A DNA stretch of 64,000 bases from Azorhizobium caulinodans ORS 571 (GCF_000010525.1 NC_009937.1:4035501-4099500), one strand, 5' to 3'; counted from the stretch's first letter, positions 38,141-48,446 are shown. Numbers and translations: made by a program. Notes: generated by a model not told the origin, from the letters alone.

Positions 38141-38168
38141 AGAAAGGCCGGTGCTCGCCGGCCTTTCT
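38141..38168. terminator. Bidirectional hairpin terminator
   Basis: Perfect 11-bp stem AGAAAGGCCGG/CCGGCCTTTCT with a six-base loop, between the convergent DMT and DUF6600-like genes. Confidence 0.8.
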
Positions 38169-38183
38169 CGGGAGTATCGCCGC

Positions 38184-40145
38184 TTATTGCGGCGGCTTGG
38201 TATCCGGGGGCGCCTCGGGACGCCCGCCGCCCTGCGGGGGATGCTCGGGGCGGGGACGCTCCGGACCACCCGGCGGACGCGGCGCCTCCGGACGTGGTGC
38301 TTCGGGGCGCGGGGCCTCGGGCCGGGCCGCCGGTGGGCGCTCGACCTGGGAGGGCCGGACCTGCTCGGGAGGCGGCGGCGCGGGACGCGCCGGCTCCGGC
38401 CGGGGCGCGGCCGCGGGCGGCGGGGCCGGACGCTCGCGTTCGGCCGGTGGTGGGCCGGCCGGGCGCGGAGGCTCCGCACGGGGCGCTTCCGGACGTGGGG
38501 CCGCCGGGGGCGGTGCGGCTCTCTCCCGTTCGGCAGGCGGCGGCGCAGCGGACCGTTCGGGCTCGGCGCGTGGGGCGGCAGGCGGCGGCGTGGGACGCTC
38601 GGCCGGAGGCGCGGGACGCGCGGGCTCCGGACGCGGGGCCCCGCCTGGCGGCGGCGGAACGGGACGCTCCCGCTCGCCGGGCGGCGGCACAGGGCGCGCG
38701 GGTTCGCCGGGAGGCGGCGGGGGCGCCGGACGCGCAGGCTCGGGTCGCGGGGCGGCACCGGGCGGTGGCGGCGCAGGACGGGCCGGCTCCGGCCGCGGCG
38801 CAGCACCGGGAGGCGGAGGCGCAGCCTGCGGAGCGGGCGCACCGGCGGGCGCGGGCGGAGCGGCCGGTGCGGGCTGGGGCTGTCCCTGCGCCGGCGGTGG
38901 AGGCGGCGGCGGGAGGGCGCGCCCGCCCGGCGCATTGGGCGCCTGCGGCAGCGCGGGTGGCACGGCATTCGGCCGCTCGCGCTCCAGTTGCTCAATCACC
39001 TGCGTCGCGCGCTGCTGGCGCTGCTGGAGGATCCGCTGCTGCATCTGCTCGCGCTGGCGCAAGGTTTCGAGACGAGTGCGCTCATAATCCGCGCGGTTGC
39101 GTTCTGCGTCCGCCCATTCACGCTGGAGCTGGCTCTCCCGCATCTCGCGGAAGCGCTCCACATCCTGCCGGTAGGCCGTCTCGTTGCCGGAGAAGCGCGC
39201 TTCCCGCAGCGCCTGCCTCTGGTCGGGCGCGAGCACGCCGAGAAGGGCGGCGGAAGGCGCGATGGCGGCCGGCGCTTCCGGTCCCACATACTGGCGGATG
39301 AGCAGGCGCCGCTCGGCCGGCACGTCGCGGATCACCCGCGGCGGCGGCGGGATGTCCTGCGCGGCGGTTACATAGGGCCGATAGATGCCGAGGCGGGCGC
39401 CCCCGGTGTCGTCGAACACCTGATCGTAGCGGTTCACATAGACCACGCGGCGCGTGATCACCTCACGCTCCACGACGGTGCCGAATTCCTGCGGCGGCAC
39501 GAAGCGCGTCACCACGCGGCCGTTGCCGTAATAGGGATCGTAGGGCCGCGCGTCGGTGGCGAGCCAGCTCGCGAGCGCCGCGATGGGCAGGACGCGCACG
39601 GTGAGATCCGGCGCCGCCACATAGCGGTCCTCCACGAAAACCCAGCTCTCGGCCACCGGCGCCTCGTAGCGGCGGGGCGGGCCATAGGCATAGCCGGGCG
39701 CATCGGGGGCGATGGGCGCCCAGCCCGTATGCCCGCCGCCGCGCCGCCATTTCACCCAGGCCGGCGCCCAGGTGTCGCCGGGCACCCAGAACCAGCCGTA
39801 ATCGGGATCATAGCCCCAGCGGCCGTAATGATAGACGGCCCAGGCGAAGGGCTCGGCCGAATCCCAGTACCAGCCGTCGTCGGTCCAGACCCATCGACCT
39901 TCCTGATAAGGCCGCCACGAGGCGTCGAGGCCCGTGGGCACCCAGACGTACTTATAGACCGGATGGGAGACCCAGGTGCCGTGTTCGGCCAGCGGTGCAT
40001 AGAAGACGTTCACGTCCACCTGCTGCACCGAGGCCGGGCGGGGACCCGGCGCCTGCGCCAGCGCGGGGGCGACTGCCCCCAGCAGGACACCTGCGGCCGC
40101 GCCTGCCGCCAGAAGGCGGGTGTGCCGTTTCAGCCGAAGAACCAT
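38184..40145 (-). CDS. Exported DUF6600-like protein with long Pro/Ala/Arg/Glu repeat tail
   Basis: About 653 aa from the ATG at 40145 (GCGAGGCTCACG upstream). Signal peptide (LLAAGAAAGVLLGAVAPALA). Residues ~35-200 carry repeated aromatic motifs: YAPLAEHGTWVSHPVYKYVW, GRWVWTDDGWYWDSAEPFAW, GRWGYDPDYGWFWVPG, typical of DUF6600. A Gln/Arg/Glu-rich helical stretch follows (~300-400). The last ~260 residues are low-complexity Pro-Ala with Arg-Pro-Glu units (for example APRPEPARPAPPPP repeated). Probably envelope-associated; the tail could span the cell wall. A 736-aa frame on the opposite strand is an artefact of this repeat. Confidence 0.8.
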   Translation of the reverse strand: MVLRLKRHTRLLAAGAAAGVLLGAVAPALAQAPGPRPASVQQVDVNVFYAPLAEHGTWVSHPVYKYVWVPTGLDASWRPYQEGRWVWTDDGWYWDSAEPFAWAVYHYGRWGYDPDYGWFWVPGDTWAPAWVKWRRGGGHTGWAPIAPDAPGYAYGPPRRYEAPVAESWVFVEDRYVAAPDLTVRVLPIAALASWLATDARPYDPYYGNGRVVTRFVPPQEFGTVVEREVITRRVVYVNRYDQVFDDTGGARLGIYRPYVTAAQDIPPPPRVIRDVPAERRLLIRQYVGPEAPAAIAPSAALLGVLAPDQRQALREARFSGNETAYRQDVERFREMRESQLQREWADAERNRADYERTRLETLRQREQMQQRILQQRQQRATQVIEQLERERPNAVPPALPQAPNAPGGRALPPPPPPPAQGQPQPAPAAPPAPAGAPAPQAAPPPPGAAPRPEPARPAPPPPGAAPRPEPARPAPPPPPGEPARPVPPPGERERPVPPPPGGAPRPEPARPAPPAERPTPPPAAPRAEPERSAAPPPAERERAAPPPAAPRPEAPRAEPPRPAGPPPAERERPAPPPAAAPRPEPARPAPPPPEQVRPSQVERPPAARPEAPRPEAPRPEAPRPPGGPERPRPEHPPQGGGRPEAPPDTKPPQ

Positions 40146-40448
40146 CGTGAGCCTCGCCTGCTGTTTCGGGACGGACAACGGCAGAGATGGAGCCTCTGTT
40201 CCGTGGCGCCGTTGGGGAAAGAAGAAGGTAATTCAAGGCCTTGGACCCCAGTTCGCGGCGCCGGGATGGCGCTGGCGAGGCAGGGGGTACCACCATCCGG
40301 CAGGGCTGCCACAAGTGGCGGGCGGCGAAGCGTGACATTCCCTAGCGAAAGGATGACTTGACGGAAGGGGCGCGTGGCCCTTCAACAGAACAAAGTGCGC
40401 GAACAAGGCGCCGGTTCTTCCCCGGGAGGGGATACAGAGGAGGACGTG
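40146..40448. other. Divergent intergenic region
   Basis: About 300 bp between the DUF6600-like gene (minus) and tctC (plus), expected to hold both promoters. No supported gene or clear motif. Confidence 0.4.
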
Positions 40449-41444
40449 ATGTTCAGGAAGACCGCGCGCGCGGCCTTGGCCGTGCTCATGGGTGCCGCCG
40501 CCTTCAGCCTTGCGGCGACCCCGCGGGCGGCCCAGGCGCAGGCCTATCCCGCCCGGCCGATCACCGTGGTGGTGCCCTTCGCGGCCGGCGGCCCGACCGA
40601 CACGGTGGCCCGGCTCGTCGCCGAATCCATGACCAAGACGCTCGGCCAGCAGGTGATCGTGGAGAATGTGGGCGGCGCCGGCGGCACCCGCGGCGCGGGC
40701 CAGGTGGCGAAGGCCGCGCCTGATGGCTACACGCTCCTGCTCCACCACATCGGCCAGGCCACCGCCCCGAGCCTCTATCGCAAGCTGCCGTACAAGGTGA
40801 CGGACTTCGAGACCGCCGGCCTGATCACCGCCGTGCCGATGACGCTCATCGCCAAGCCCGGCTTCGAGCCCAAGTCCATCGCCGACGTGGTCGCCTATGT
40901 GAAGGCGAACAAGGACAAGGTCACCTATGGCAATGCGGGCGTCGGCTCGGCCTCGCACCTGTGCGGCATGCTCTTCATGTCGGCTGTGGGCACGCAGGTG
41001 ACGACCGTGCCCTATCAGGGCACGGGCCCGGCCATGAACGATCTCGTGGGCGGCCAGATCGACCTCATGTGCGACCAGACCACCAACACCACCGGCCAGA
41101 TCAAGGGCGGCAAGGTGAAGGCCTATGCGGTGACGACCAAGGAGCCGGTGAAGTCCCTGCCCGACCTGCCCACCATGGAAGCCGGCGGCCTCAAGGGCTT
41201 CGAAGTGACGGTGTGGCACGGCCTCTATGCGCCCAAGGGCACGCCGGCCGACGTGGTGGCCAAGCTCAACGCCGCCCTCAACACCGCGCTGGAAGACCCC
41301 AAGGTGGTGGCCCGCTTCGCCGATCTCGGCACCGAGCCGGAGCCGAAGGACCGCCGCAGCGCCGAATTCCACAAGACCTTCCTCACCGCGGAAGTCGCCA
41401 AGTGGAAGCCGATCATCGAGGCGGCCGGCGTCTATGCCGATTGA
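40449..41444 (+). CDS. tctC: Tripartite tricarboxylate transporter substrate-binding protein
   Basis: 331 aa periplasmic receptor of the Bug/TctC family. Signal peptide from the ATG at 40449 (ALAVLMGAAAFSLAATPRAAQAQ), then YPARPITVVVPFAAGGPTDT, the diagnostic Bug N-terminus. QQVIVENVGGAGGTRGAGQV and PDGYTLLLHH are family loops. GAGGAGGACGTG precedes the ATG. First gene of tctCBA. The ligand is a carboxylate of unknown identity. Confidence 0.93.
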   Translation: MFRKTARAALAVLMGAAAFSLAATPRAAQAQAYPARPITVVVPFAAGGPTDTVARLVAESMTKTLGQQVIVENVGGAGGTRGAGQVAKAAPDGYTLLLHHIGQATAPSLYRKLPYKVTDFETAGLITAVPMTLIAKPGFEPKSIADVVAYVKANKDKVTYGNAGVGSASHLCGMLFMSAVGTQVTTVPYQGTGPAMNDLVGGQIDLMCDQTTNTTGQIKGGKVKAYAVTTKEPVKSLPDLPTMEAGGLKGFEVTVWHGLYAPKGTPADVVAKLNAALNTALEDPKVVARFADLGTEPEPKDRRSAEFHKTFLTAEVAKWKPIIEAAGVYAD

Positions 41445-41465
41445 TTGCCGCCACGGCTGAATCTC

Positions 41466-41502
41466 CCGCCCGCCGGCCTCAGGTCCGGCGGGCGGCTTCT
41501 TC
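41466..41502 (+). terminator. Hairpin between tctC and tctB
   Basis: Perfect 11-bp stem CCGCCCGCCGG/CCGGCGGGCGG with an eight-base loop and CTTCTTCTT. Probably a partial terminator that keeps binding protein above membrane subunit levels. Confidence 0.7.
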
Positions 41503-41572
41503 TTGAGGAGGGAATCGGCTGAGCCACCCCTCCCATCCATCTCACGTGTGATACCGGGGGGACCGACGGGCC

Positions 41573-42034
41573 ATGGGCTTCGTGCGCAATCCGAAGGATG
41601 TGATTTCAGGGCTTCTGTTCATCGCCCTTGCGGCGCTGTTCGCGTGGCAGTCGCGGGAGTTGCAGATCGGCACGGCCATGCGCATGGGGCCGGGCTATTT
41701 CCCCCTGCTGCTCTCCGCCGTCCTCGCCCTGCTTGGCCTCATCGTGCTGGTGAACGGCCTGCGCACGCCGGGCGAAGCGCCCACCGGCACGGCGTGGCGC
41801 GCACTCATCATCCTCGTCGGCGCCACCGTCTTCTTCGGCTTCGCCATGAAACCCCTCGGCTTCCTGCCGGCGGTGGGCGTCAGCGTCTTCCTCTCCACGC
41901 TCGGCAGCCGGCTGTTCCGCCTTCAGACCGCCCTCGCGATCACCGCCGTGATGTGCGTCTTCTGCTGGGCGGTCTTCATCCTGGGGCTCGGCCTTCCGCT
42001 GCCGCTCCTCGGCCCGTGGCTCGGCGGGCACTGA
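41573..42034 (+). CDS. tctB: Tripartite tricarboxylate transporter small membrane subunit
   Basis: 153 aa with four hydrophobic segments. The N-terminus (KDVISGLLFIALAALFAWQS) and the MRMGPGYFPLLLSAVLALLG stretch (with the GxGYFP motif) are typical of TctB. Sits 11 bp before tctA, the usual order. Confidence 0.92.
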   Translation: MGFVRNPKDVISGLLFIALAALFAWQSRELQIGTAMRMGPGYFPLLLSAVLALLGLIVLVNGLRTPGEAPTGTAWRALIILVGATVFFGFAMKPLGFLPAVGVSVFLSTLGSRLFRLQTALAITAVMCVFCWAVFILGLGLPLPLLGPWLGGH

Positions 42035-42045
42035 GGCGGGCGGAC

Positions 42046-43604
42046 ATGGAACTCCTCGACAACCTCTCCCTCGGCTTCTCGGTCGCGCTGTCGCTGCAGA
42101 ACGTCTTCTACTGCTTCGTCGGCGTGCTGCTCGGCACGCTGATCGGCGTGCTGCCGGGGCTCGGCCCCATCGCCACCATCGCCATGCTGCTGCCCATCAC
42201 CTTCGGGCTGCCGCCGGTCTCCTCCCTCATCATGCTCGCAGGCATCTATTACGGCGCCCAGTATGGCGGCTCGACCACCGCCATCCTCATCAACCTGCCC
42301 GGCGAATCCTCATCCGTGGTCACCGCCATCGACGGCCACCAGATGGCCCGGCAGGGACGCGCGGGGGCGGCGCTGGCGACAGCCGCGCTCGGCTCCTTCT
42401 TCGCCGGCACGGTGGCGACCTTCCTGCTCGCCGTCTTCGCGCCGCCGCTCGCGGAACTGGCGCTGAAATTCGGCCCGCCGGAATATTTCGCGCTGATGGT
42501 GCTCGGCCTCGTCGCCTCGGTGACGCTGGCCTCCGGCTCCGTCGTCAAGGCGCTGGCCATGATCGTGCTCGGCCTGCTGCTGGGCCTCGCCGGACAGGAC
42601 ATCTACACCGGCGTGCCGCGCCTCACCTTCGATCTCGACGAACTCTCGGACGGCTTCGATTTCGTCGCCCTCGCCATGGGCATGTTCGGCATCGGCGAGA
42701 TCATCCGGAACCTGGAGGACGAGAGCCAGCGCTCGCTGGTGGCGGCCAAGGTGAAGAGCCTGCTGCTGACCAAGGACGAGTTCAAGGCCATCATCGCCCC
42801 GGTGCTGCGCGGCACGGTGCTCGGCTCCTTCCTCGGCATCCTGCCGGGCGGCGGCGCCATGCTCTCCTCCTTCGCCTCCTATTCCATCGAGAAGAAGGTC
42901 TCCCGCACGCCGGGCCGTTTCGGCCGTGGCGCCATCGAGGGCGTGGCGGGACCGGAGAGCGCCAACAATGCCGGCGCGCAGACCTCCTTCATTCCCATGC
43001 TCACGCTGGGCATTCCCTCCAACCCGGTGATGGCGCTGATGATCGGCGCCCTCATCATCCAGGGCATCACGCCCGGCCCCAATGTGGTGACGGACAAGCC
43101 GGATCTGTTCTGGGGCGTGATCGCCTCCATGTGGGTCGGCAACCTCATGCTGGTGCTGCTCAACCTGCCGCTGATCGGCATGTGGGTGCGCCTGCTCACG
43201 GTGCCCTATCACGTGATGTACCCGGCGATCATCGCCTTCTGCTGCATCGGCGTTTACAGCGTCAACAACAACACGTTCGACGTCTACACCATGGCCCTGT
43301 TCGGCATCCTCGGCTATGCGCTGGTGAAACTGGACTGCGAGCCGGCGCCCCTGCTGCTGGGCTTCGTCATCGGCCCGATGCTGGAGGAATGGACTGCGAG
43401 CCGGCGCCCCTGCTGCTGGGCTTCGTCATCGGCCCGATGCTGGAGGAATATCTGCGCCGGGCCATGCTGATCTCGCGCGGCGACCCCATGGTCTTCGTCA
43501 CCCGGCCCATCTCCGCCGCGCTGCTCATCCTCGCCGCCATCGCGCTGGTGGTGGTGCTGCTGCCCTCGGTGCAGAAGACCCGCGAGGAGGCCTTCAAGGA
43601 GTGA
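42046..43604 (+). pseudogene. tctA: Tripartite tricarboxylate transporter large membrane subunit, frameshifted by tandem duplication
   Basis: The large 12-TM channel subunit. Reading from the ATG at 42046 gives a normal TctA (GVLLGTLIGVLPGLGPIAT; GSTTAILINLPGESSSVVTA; GILPGGGAMLSSF; TLGIPSNPVMALMIGALIIQ) up to GPMLEE. An exact 59-bp tandem duplication (43331-43448) then shifts the frame, giving an unrelated Cys/Arg-rich end that stops at 43470 (474 aa). The true C-terminus continues in another frame (EEYLRRAMLISRGDPMVFV ...) to 43604. Removing one copy restores 499 aa, the usual TctA length. Either a real mutation or an assembly error; the truncated protein lacks the last helix. Confidence 0.88.
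43331..43448 (+). repeat. 59-bp perfect tandem duplication within tctA
   Basis: Copies 43331-43389 and 43390-43448 are identical base for base. 59 is not a multiple of three, hence the frameshift. The lack of any divergence suggests a very recent event or a misassembly. Confidence 0.95.
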
Positions 43605-43760
43605 GCGGCCGTTGCCAACGCTCGGTTTCGCGCGGGGCCTGCCAGACCCGCGCGAAGCTTGTCCACAGCGTCCGGCGCGGCGTGAATTTTCTGTCACGCT
43701 GTGCTGGACAGTCGGGGGGGCCTTTGCTACATGAGCCTTCCCGAACGGGGACACCCCCGA

Positions 43761-43836
<76 letters not shown>

Positions 43837-43916
43837 CTTTCCTCCCAAGGTTCAAGTGGTTCTCTCCCGGTCCGCCGCAAGGCGGAACGGCGTTCGGTAC
43901 CATGACCCCGTGACGG

Positions 43917-43992
<76 letters not shown>

Positions 43993-44247
43993 TCCCGTCA
44001 CCCGGCCGAGACCAAAGCGAAGCGTGGCGACACCCCTTCCTCTGGGACAGCTCCGTTTCGATCTTCTCCAACCTTCCGGACATCCGCTTGTGCCCCGGCC
44101 GGCGGCGCTTTATCACCCGGTTTGCAGGAGCCTTGAGAGGCTCGCGTAAGCGTTAACGTCATTCAACGCACCGACGGATGTTCAAAACCTCCGGACGTGC
44201 GCCTGCGCCCCAGTCAGCCGCGTCCGGACCTCACCTGAGTGACGCAC

Positions 44248-45018
44248 ATGACTGACACCTCTCCCGTCCCCTCCGATCTCGACCTTCCGCGCATCGAGCG
44301 CGTGCGCCACGACCTGCGCCGCCGGCGCCTCACCGTCGCCGCGACGGAACGGCTGACCCCGCACATGATCCGCATCACCCTCAGCGGTGCGGAGATGGAG
44401 GGCTTCACCTCCCTGTCCCCGGCGGATCACATCAAGATCTTCGTGCCGGACGGCCAAGGCGGGACGCAGATGCGCGACTACACGCCCCGGCGCTACGATG
44501 CCGCCACGGGTACGCTGCTCATCGACTTCGCGGTGCATGAGGCAGGTCCCGCCACCCGCTGGGCGCTCGATGCCCGCGTGGGCGACGAAGTGGAGATCGG
44601 CGGCCCGCGCGGCTCGATGGTCATCGGCGGGGCGATCCGCAACTGGCTGCTGATCGGCGACGAGACCGCCCTGCCCTCCATCGGCCGCCGGATCGAGGAA
44701 TTCGCCCCCGGCACGACCGTCACGAGCCTCGTGGCGGTGCCCGGACCCGAGGACGAGCAACGGTTTGAAACCGAGGCCCGCCTCACCGCCCTCTGGGTCC
44801 ACCGGCGCGATCCGCGGGAGGTCGGACCTCTGCTCGAGCCTCTCAAGGGCATCGACATCCCGGCCGGCACGTTCGTCTGGCTCGCCGCCGAAGCCTCGGT
44901 CACACGGGCCATCCGCGCGCATCTGCTCGGCGAACGGCAGGTGCCGCCCGGCTGGTTGCGGGCATCGGGCTATTGGGTGCACGGCACCGCCGACGCCACA
45001 GAGAAGTTCGAGGACTGA
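44248..45018 (+). CDS. Siderophore-interacting protein (ferric-siderophore reductase, SIP family)
   Basis: 256 aa from the second ATG (44248; the first is 44239). FAD-binding domain with LTPHMIRITLSGAEMEGF, then DHIKIFVPD, and the RDYTPRRYD motif, the SIP version of RxYT. The C-terminal NAD(P)H-binding part has WLLIGDETALPSIGRRIEEF and WLAAEASVTRAIRAHLL. Reduces ferric siderophores in the cytoplasm to release iron. No siderophore transport genes are adjacent. Convergent with thiG. Confidence 0.92.
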   Translation: MTDTSPVPSDLDLPRIERVRHDLRRRRLTVAATERLTPHMIRITLSGAEMEGFTSLSPADHIKIFVPDGQGGTQMRDYTPRRYDAATGTLLIDFAVHEAGPATRWALDARVGDEVEIGGPRGSMVIGGAIRNWLLIGDETALPSIGRRIEEFAPGTTVTSLVAVPGPEDEQRFETEARLTALWVHRRDPREVGPLLEPLKGIDIPAGTFVWLAAEASVTRAIRAHLLGERQVPPGWLRASGYWVHGTADATEKFED

Positions 45019-45025
45019 AACGCGA

Positions 45026-45049
45026 TGCCGGGTCCCGAGGGACCCGGCA
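45026..45049. terminator. Hairpin between the SIP gene and thiG
   Basis: 10-bp stem TGCCGGGTCC/GGACCCGGCA, loop CGAG, located between the two convergent stops. No T run in either direction, so termination may be partial. Confidence 0.5.
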
Positions 45050-45060
45050 GATGGCTGGGA

Positions 45061-46126
<1,066 letters not shown>

Positions 46127-46205
46127 GTCCCTCGCCTCTCGCCGTCTGTCTGTGCTTTCAGGTCCAACGCTGCCACGGACGTTTTCGTTCGTCACGCGGC
46201 CGGGT

Positions 46206-47405
46206 TCATTCCGCTGCCGCGCGCGGCAGGAAGCGTTCCGCCACGAAGGGCGCGATCACCGGGTCCGTCTCACCCTCAAGGATGAGGCGGGAGATCGCTT
46301 CCGCCGTCACCGGCAGCAGCAGGATGCCGTTGCGGTGATGGCCGGTGGCGAACACCAGCCCCTCCACCTCGGCGCTGCGGCCGAGAATGGGCGCGTCGTC
46401 CCGGCTGCCGGGGCGGAAGCCGACCCATTGCTCGAGGATCGGCAGTTCCTCGATGGTGGGCAGCGCCCGCCAGGCATGGGTGAGCAGCGCCAGCTGCCCG
46501 CCGGCGGTGAGATCGGCATTGAAGCCGCGCTCCTCCACCGTCGCACCAACGATGAGCCGCCCGTCCTTGCGCGGTACGAGATACGTGCCCGGCGCCCACA
46601 CCACATGGCTCAGGATGGGTGCGGCCGGGTCCATGGCGAGCGCCAGCATCTGCCCCTTCACCGGCCGCACCGGCAGCGGTGTCGCGGGAGTAATGGCAAC
46701 GCCGCGCGACCATGCGCCTGCCGCCAGAACCACGATATCCGCCCCGAAGCGCTCGCCCTTCGCGATGACGGCACGGGCGCGACCGTCCACGACCTCCACG
46801 CGCTCGACGGGCATGTCCTCATGCAACGTCGCGCCGGCCTTCAGCGCCGCAACGCGCAAGGCAGCGGAGACCTTGCGATTGTCCACCTGATGGTCCTCGG
46901 GGCACCATACGGCGCCCGCGAGCTTGGTGGCGAGATGGGGTTCGCGCCGGCGCACCTCCGCTCCGTTCAGCCACTCCACCGGCAGGCCGAGGCCCTGCTG
47001 GAAGGTGATGAGGTGGCGGAGCTTGGCCGCATCGTCCGCATTGAGGGCGAGAACGATGGTGCCGTCCGTGCGCAGGTCCACCGCCATGCCGGAGGCGGCC
47101 TCCAGATCGGCGGCAAAGGAGGGCCACAGGCGCTGGCTCTCGCGATTGAGGGCGAGCAGGCCCTCCTCGCCGGGTTCCGCCTCGGCGCAGGCGGCAAGCA
47201 TGCCGGCCGCCGCATGGCTGGCGCCAAGGCCCGTGCGGCCCTGCTCGAAGATCTCCACCGTGCAGCCGGCTTCCGCGAGCCGCCAGGCGATGGACAGGCC
47301 CATGACGCCGCCGCCGACGATGGCGACACGCGGCCGCGCACCGGATGCGCGCGCGGAATGGGCGGACGAAGATGCGGAATCGTGATGCGACAAGCTCTCG
47401 CTCAT
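46206..47405 (-). CDS. thiO: Glycine oxidase
   Basis: 399 aa FAD enzyme oxidising glycine to dehydroglycine for the ThiG reaction. FAD motif RVAIVGGGVMGLSIAWRLAE, then GASHAAAGMLAACAEAE, VRPVKGQMLAL, YLVPRKDGRLIVGATVEERG and FATGHHRNGILLLPVTAEAI, all ThiO signatures. Start ATG at 47405; its ribosome-binding site is the last part of the TPP riboswitch upstream. First gene of thiOSG. Confidence 0.95.
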   Translation of the reverse strand: MSESLSHHDSASSSAHSARASGARPRVAIVGGGVMGLSIAWRLAEAGCTVEIFEQGRTGLGASHAAAGMLAACAEAEPGEEGLLALNRESQRLWPSFAADLEAASGMAVDLRTDGTIVLALNADDAAKLRHLITFQQGLGLPVEWLNGAEVRRREPHLATKLAGAVWCPEDHQVDNRKVSAALRVAALKAGATLHEDMPVERVEVVDGRARAVIAKGERFGADIVVLAAGAWSRGVAITPATPLPVRPVKGQMLALAMDPAAPILSHVVWAPGTYLVPRKDGRLIVGATVEERGFNADLTAGGQLALLTHAWRALPTIEELPILEQWVGFRPGSRDDAPILGRSAEVEGLVFATGHHRNGILLLPVTAEAISRLILEGETDPVIAPFVAERFLPRAAAE

Positions 47406-47410
47406 CGGCT

Positions 47411-47490
47411 CCTCCCTACGCTGGCATGACCCAGACAGGTTCGATGGGTGTGATCTCAGCCGCGCGTGACGCGCGGCACCCCAGGCCGTC
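47411..47490 (-). promoter_or_regulatory. TPP (THI-box) riboswitch
   Basis: On the minus strand: GGGGTGC, then a CGCGCG hairpin, GGCTGAGATCACACCCATCG, AACCTGTCTGGGTCATGCC and AGCGTAGGGAGG, matching the conserved THI-box order (CUGAGA, ACCC, GAACCUG, GCGUAGGGA). The terminal GGGAGG is also the ribosome-binding site of thiO, so TPP binding most likely blocks translation. No separate terminator hairpin is seen. Confidence 0.95.
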
Positions 47491-47618
47491 AAGTCATTAT
47501 CGCCGCACGATGCTTCGGCGGCAAGGAAAACCATTGCGCCATCTCGGCGCGGGGGAGGCAGTGCCACGTTTCGCCCGCCGTCGCAATGCGGCGGGCCGAC
47601 CGCAGGCGGCGTTGCCGC

Positions 47619-48053
47619 CTAGTCGACGGCGGCGTTCAGGCGATCGCGCAATTCCGTGAGCTGGACGCGCAGGCTTTCCCGGTCCTCGGCGCACAGGCCG
47701 ATGGCCTCGCCCATGGACTGGAGGACCTCCTGCGCCTTGGCTTGCAAGGCCCGCCCCTCGGGCGTGAGCGTGATGTTCACCACCCGCTCGTCAGCCGCAT
47801 TCCTGGCGCGGCGCACGAAGCCCGCCCCCTCCAGGCGCTTGAGCAGCGGCGTCAGCGTGCCGGAATCCAGATGAAGCTGCTCGCCCAGTTCCTTCACGCT
47901 CTGGCCGTCCTTGTTCCAGAGCAGCACCAGCAGCAGATACTGCGGATAGGTCACATCCAGCGCCTTGAGCAGCGGGCGGTAGGCGCGCGTGAAGGCGTGT
48001 TCGGCGGAATAGACGGCGAAGCACAGCAGGTCGTCGAGGCAGAAGGTGGACAT
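47619..48053 (-). CDS. MarR-family regulator, OhrR-like
   Basis: 144 aa. The N-terminus LDDLLCFAVYSAEHAFTRAY has the Cys position (LCFA) used by OhrR to sense organic peroxides. YPQYLLLVLLWNKDGQSVKE, LHLDSGTLTPLLKRLE and RNAADERVVNITLT give the winged helix. No ohr peroxidase gene is next to it. A palindrome lies 46-62 bp upstream. Target unknown; the divergent GST gene is a candidate. Confidence 0.88.
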   Translation of the reverse strand: MSTFCLDDLLCFAVYSAEHAFTRAYRPLLKALDVTYPQYLLLVLLWNKDGQSVKELGEQLHLDSGTLTPLLKRLEGAGFVRRARNAADERVVNITLTPEGRALQAKAQEVLQSMGEAIGLCAEDRESLRVQLTELRDRLNAAVD

Positions 48054-48098
48054 GGCAAGGGCCGTCTCTGTGAACGGCTGTTTATATCACGCGACGCA

Positions 48099-48115
48099 AT
48101 TGTGTTGCACACAAT
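48099..48115. promoter_or_regulatory. Palindromic site upstream of the OhrR-like gene
   Basis: Perfect inverted repeat ATTGTGT-TGC-ACACAAT. A related GTGTGCAATTAATTT lies about 55 bp further right. Position and AT-rich core suit a MarR/OhrR operator. Confidence 0.5.
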
Positions 48116-48235
48116 CATTTCATGGCAGGGCCGCGATTCTGCATTGCTCCAAATTAGCTGGTGTGCAATTAATTTGGCATGCAGGGGCAGACGCCCCACC
48201 CTGACAGACGCGGCCGCATGCCGTGGAGATTGCCC

Positions 48236-48421
48236 ATGACGCCTCACCCGCAGATCCGGGATGGCCAGCGGCCTCCCTCCCCCGAACCTGAAGTCGAAAG
48301 CGCCGTGCCTCCGACGGACGCGGTGCCAGCCGGCTGCCTGTGCCGCGGCCGGGATGCCGGTGTGGATTGCCGCGCGCCCCACTCGACGTGCGACGACGTG
48401 CCGGTCATGTTCTTCTCCTGA
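48236..48421 (+). CDS. Possible small protein upstream of the GST gene
   Basis: 61 aa from the ATG at 48236 (GTGGAGATTGCCC upstream). Pro-rich start and three Cys in the middle (GCLCRGRDAGVDC). Third positions are fairly GC-rich. It ends 25 bp before the GST gene. The complementary strand has a 54-aa frame with AGGAGAAGAAC before its ATG, so strand is not certain. Confidence 0.3.
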   Translation: MTPHPQIRDGQRPPSPEPEVESAVPPTDAVPAGCLCRGRDAGVDCRAPHSTCDDVPVMFFS

Positions 48422-48446
48422 GACATGACCTTGAGGGAGCGCCGCC

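Noticed and set aside
38184-39000. Possible CRISPR-like or regulatory DNA repeat
   Set aside because: The repeats are codon-phased Pro/Ala/Arg/Glu units inside a coding frame with irregular spacing; no spacers. No CRISPR array seen anywhere in the window.
38151-40361. 736-aa Arg/Gly-rich plus-strand frame
   Set aside because: Antisense of the Pro/Ala/Arg/Glu repeat of the DUF6600-like protein.
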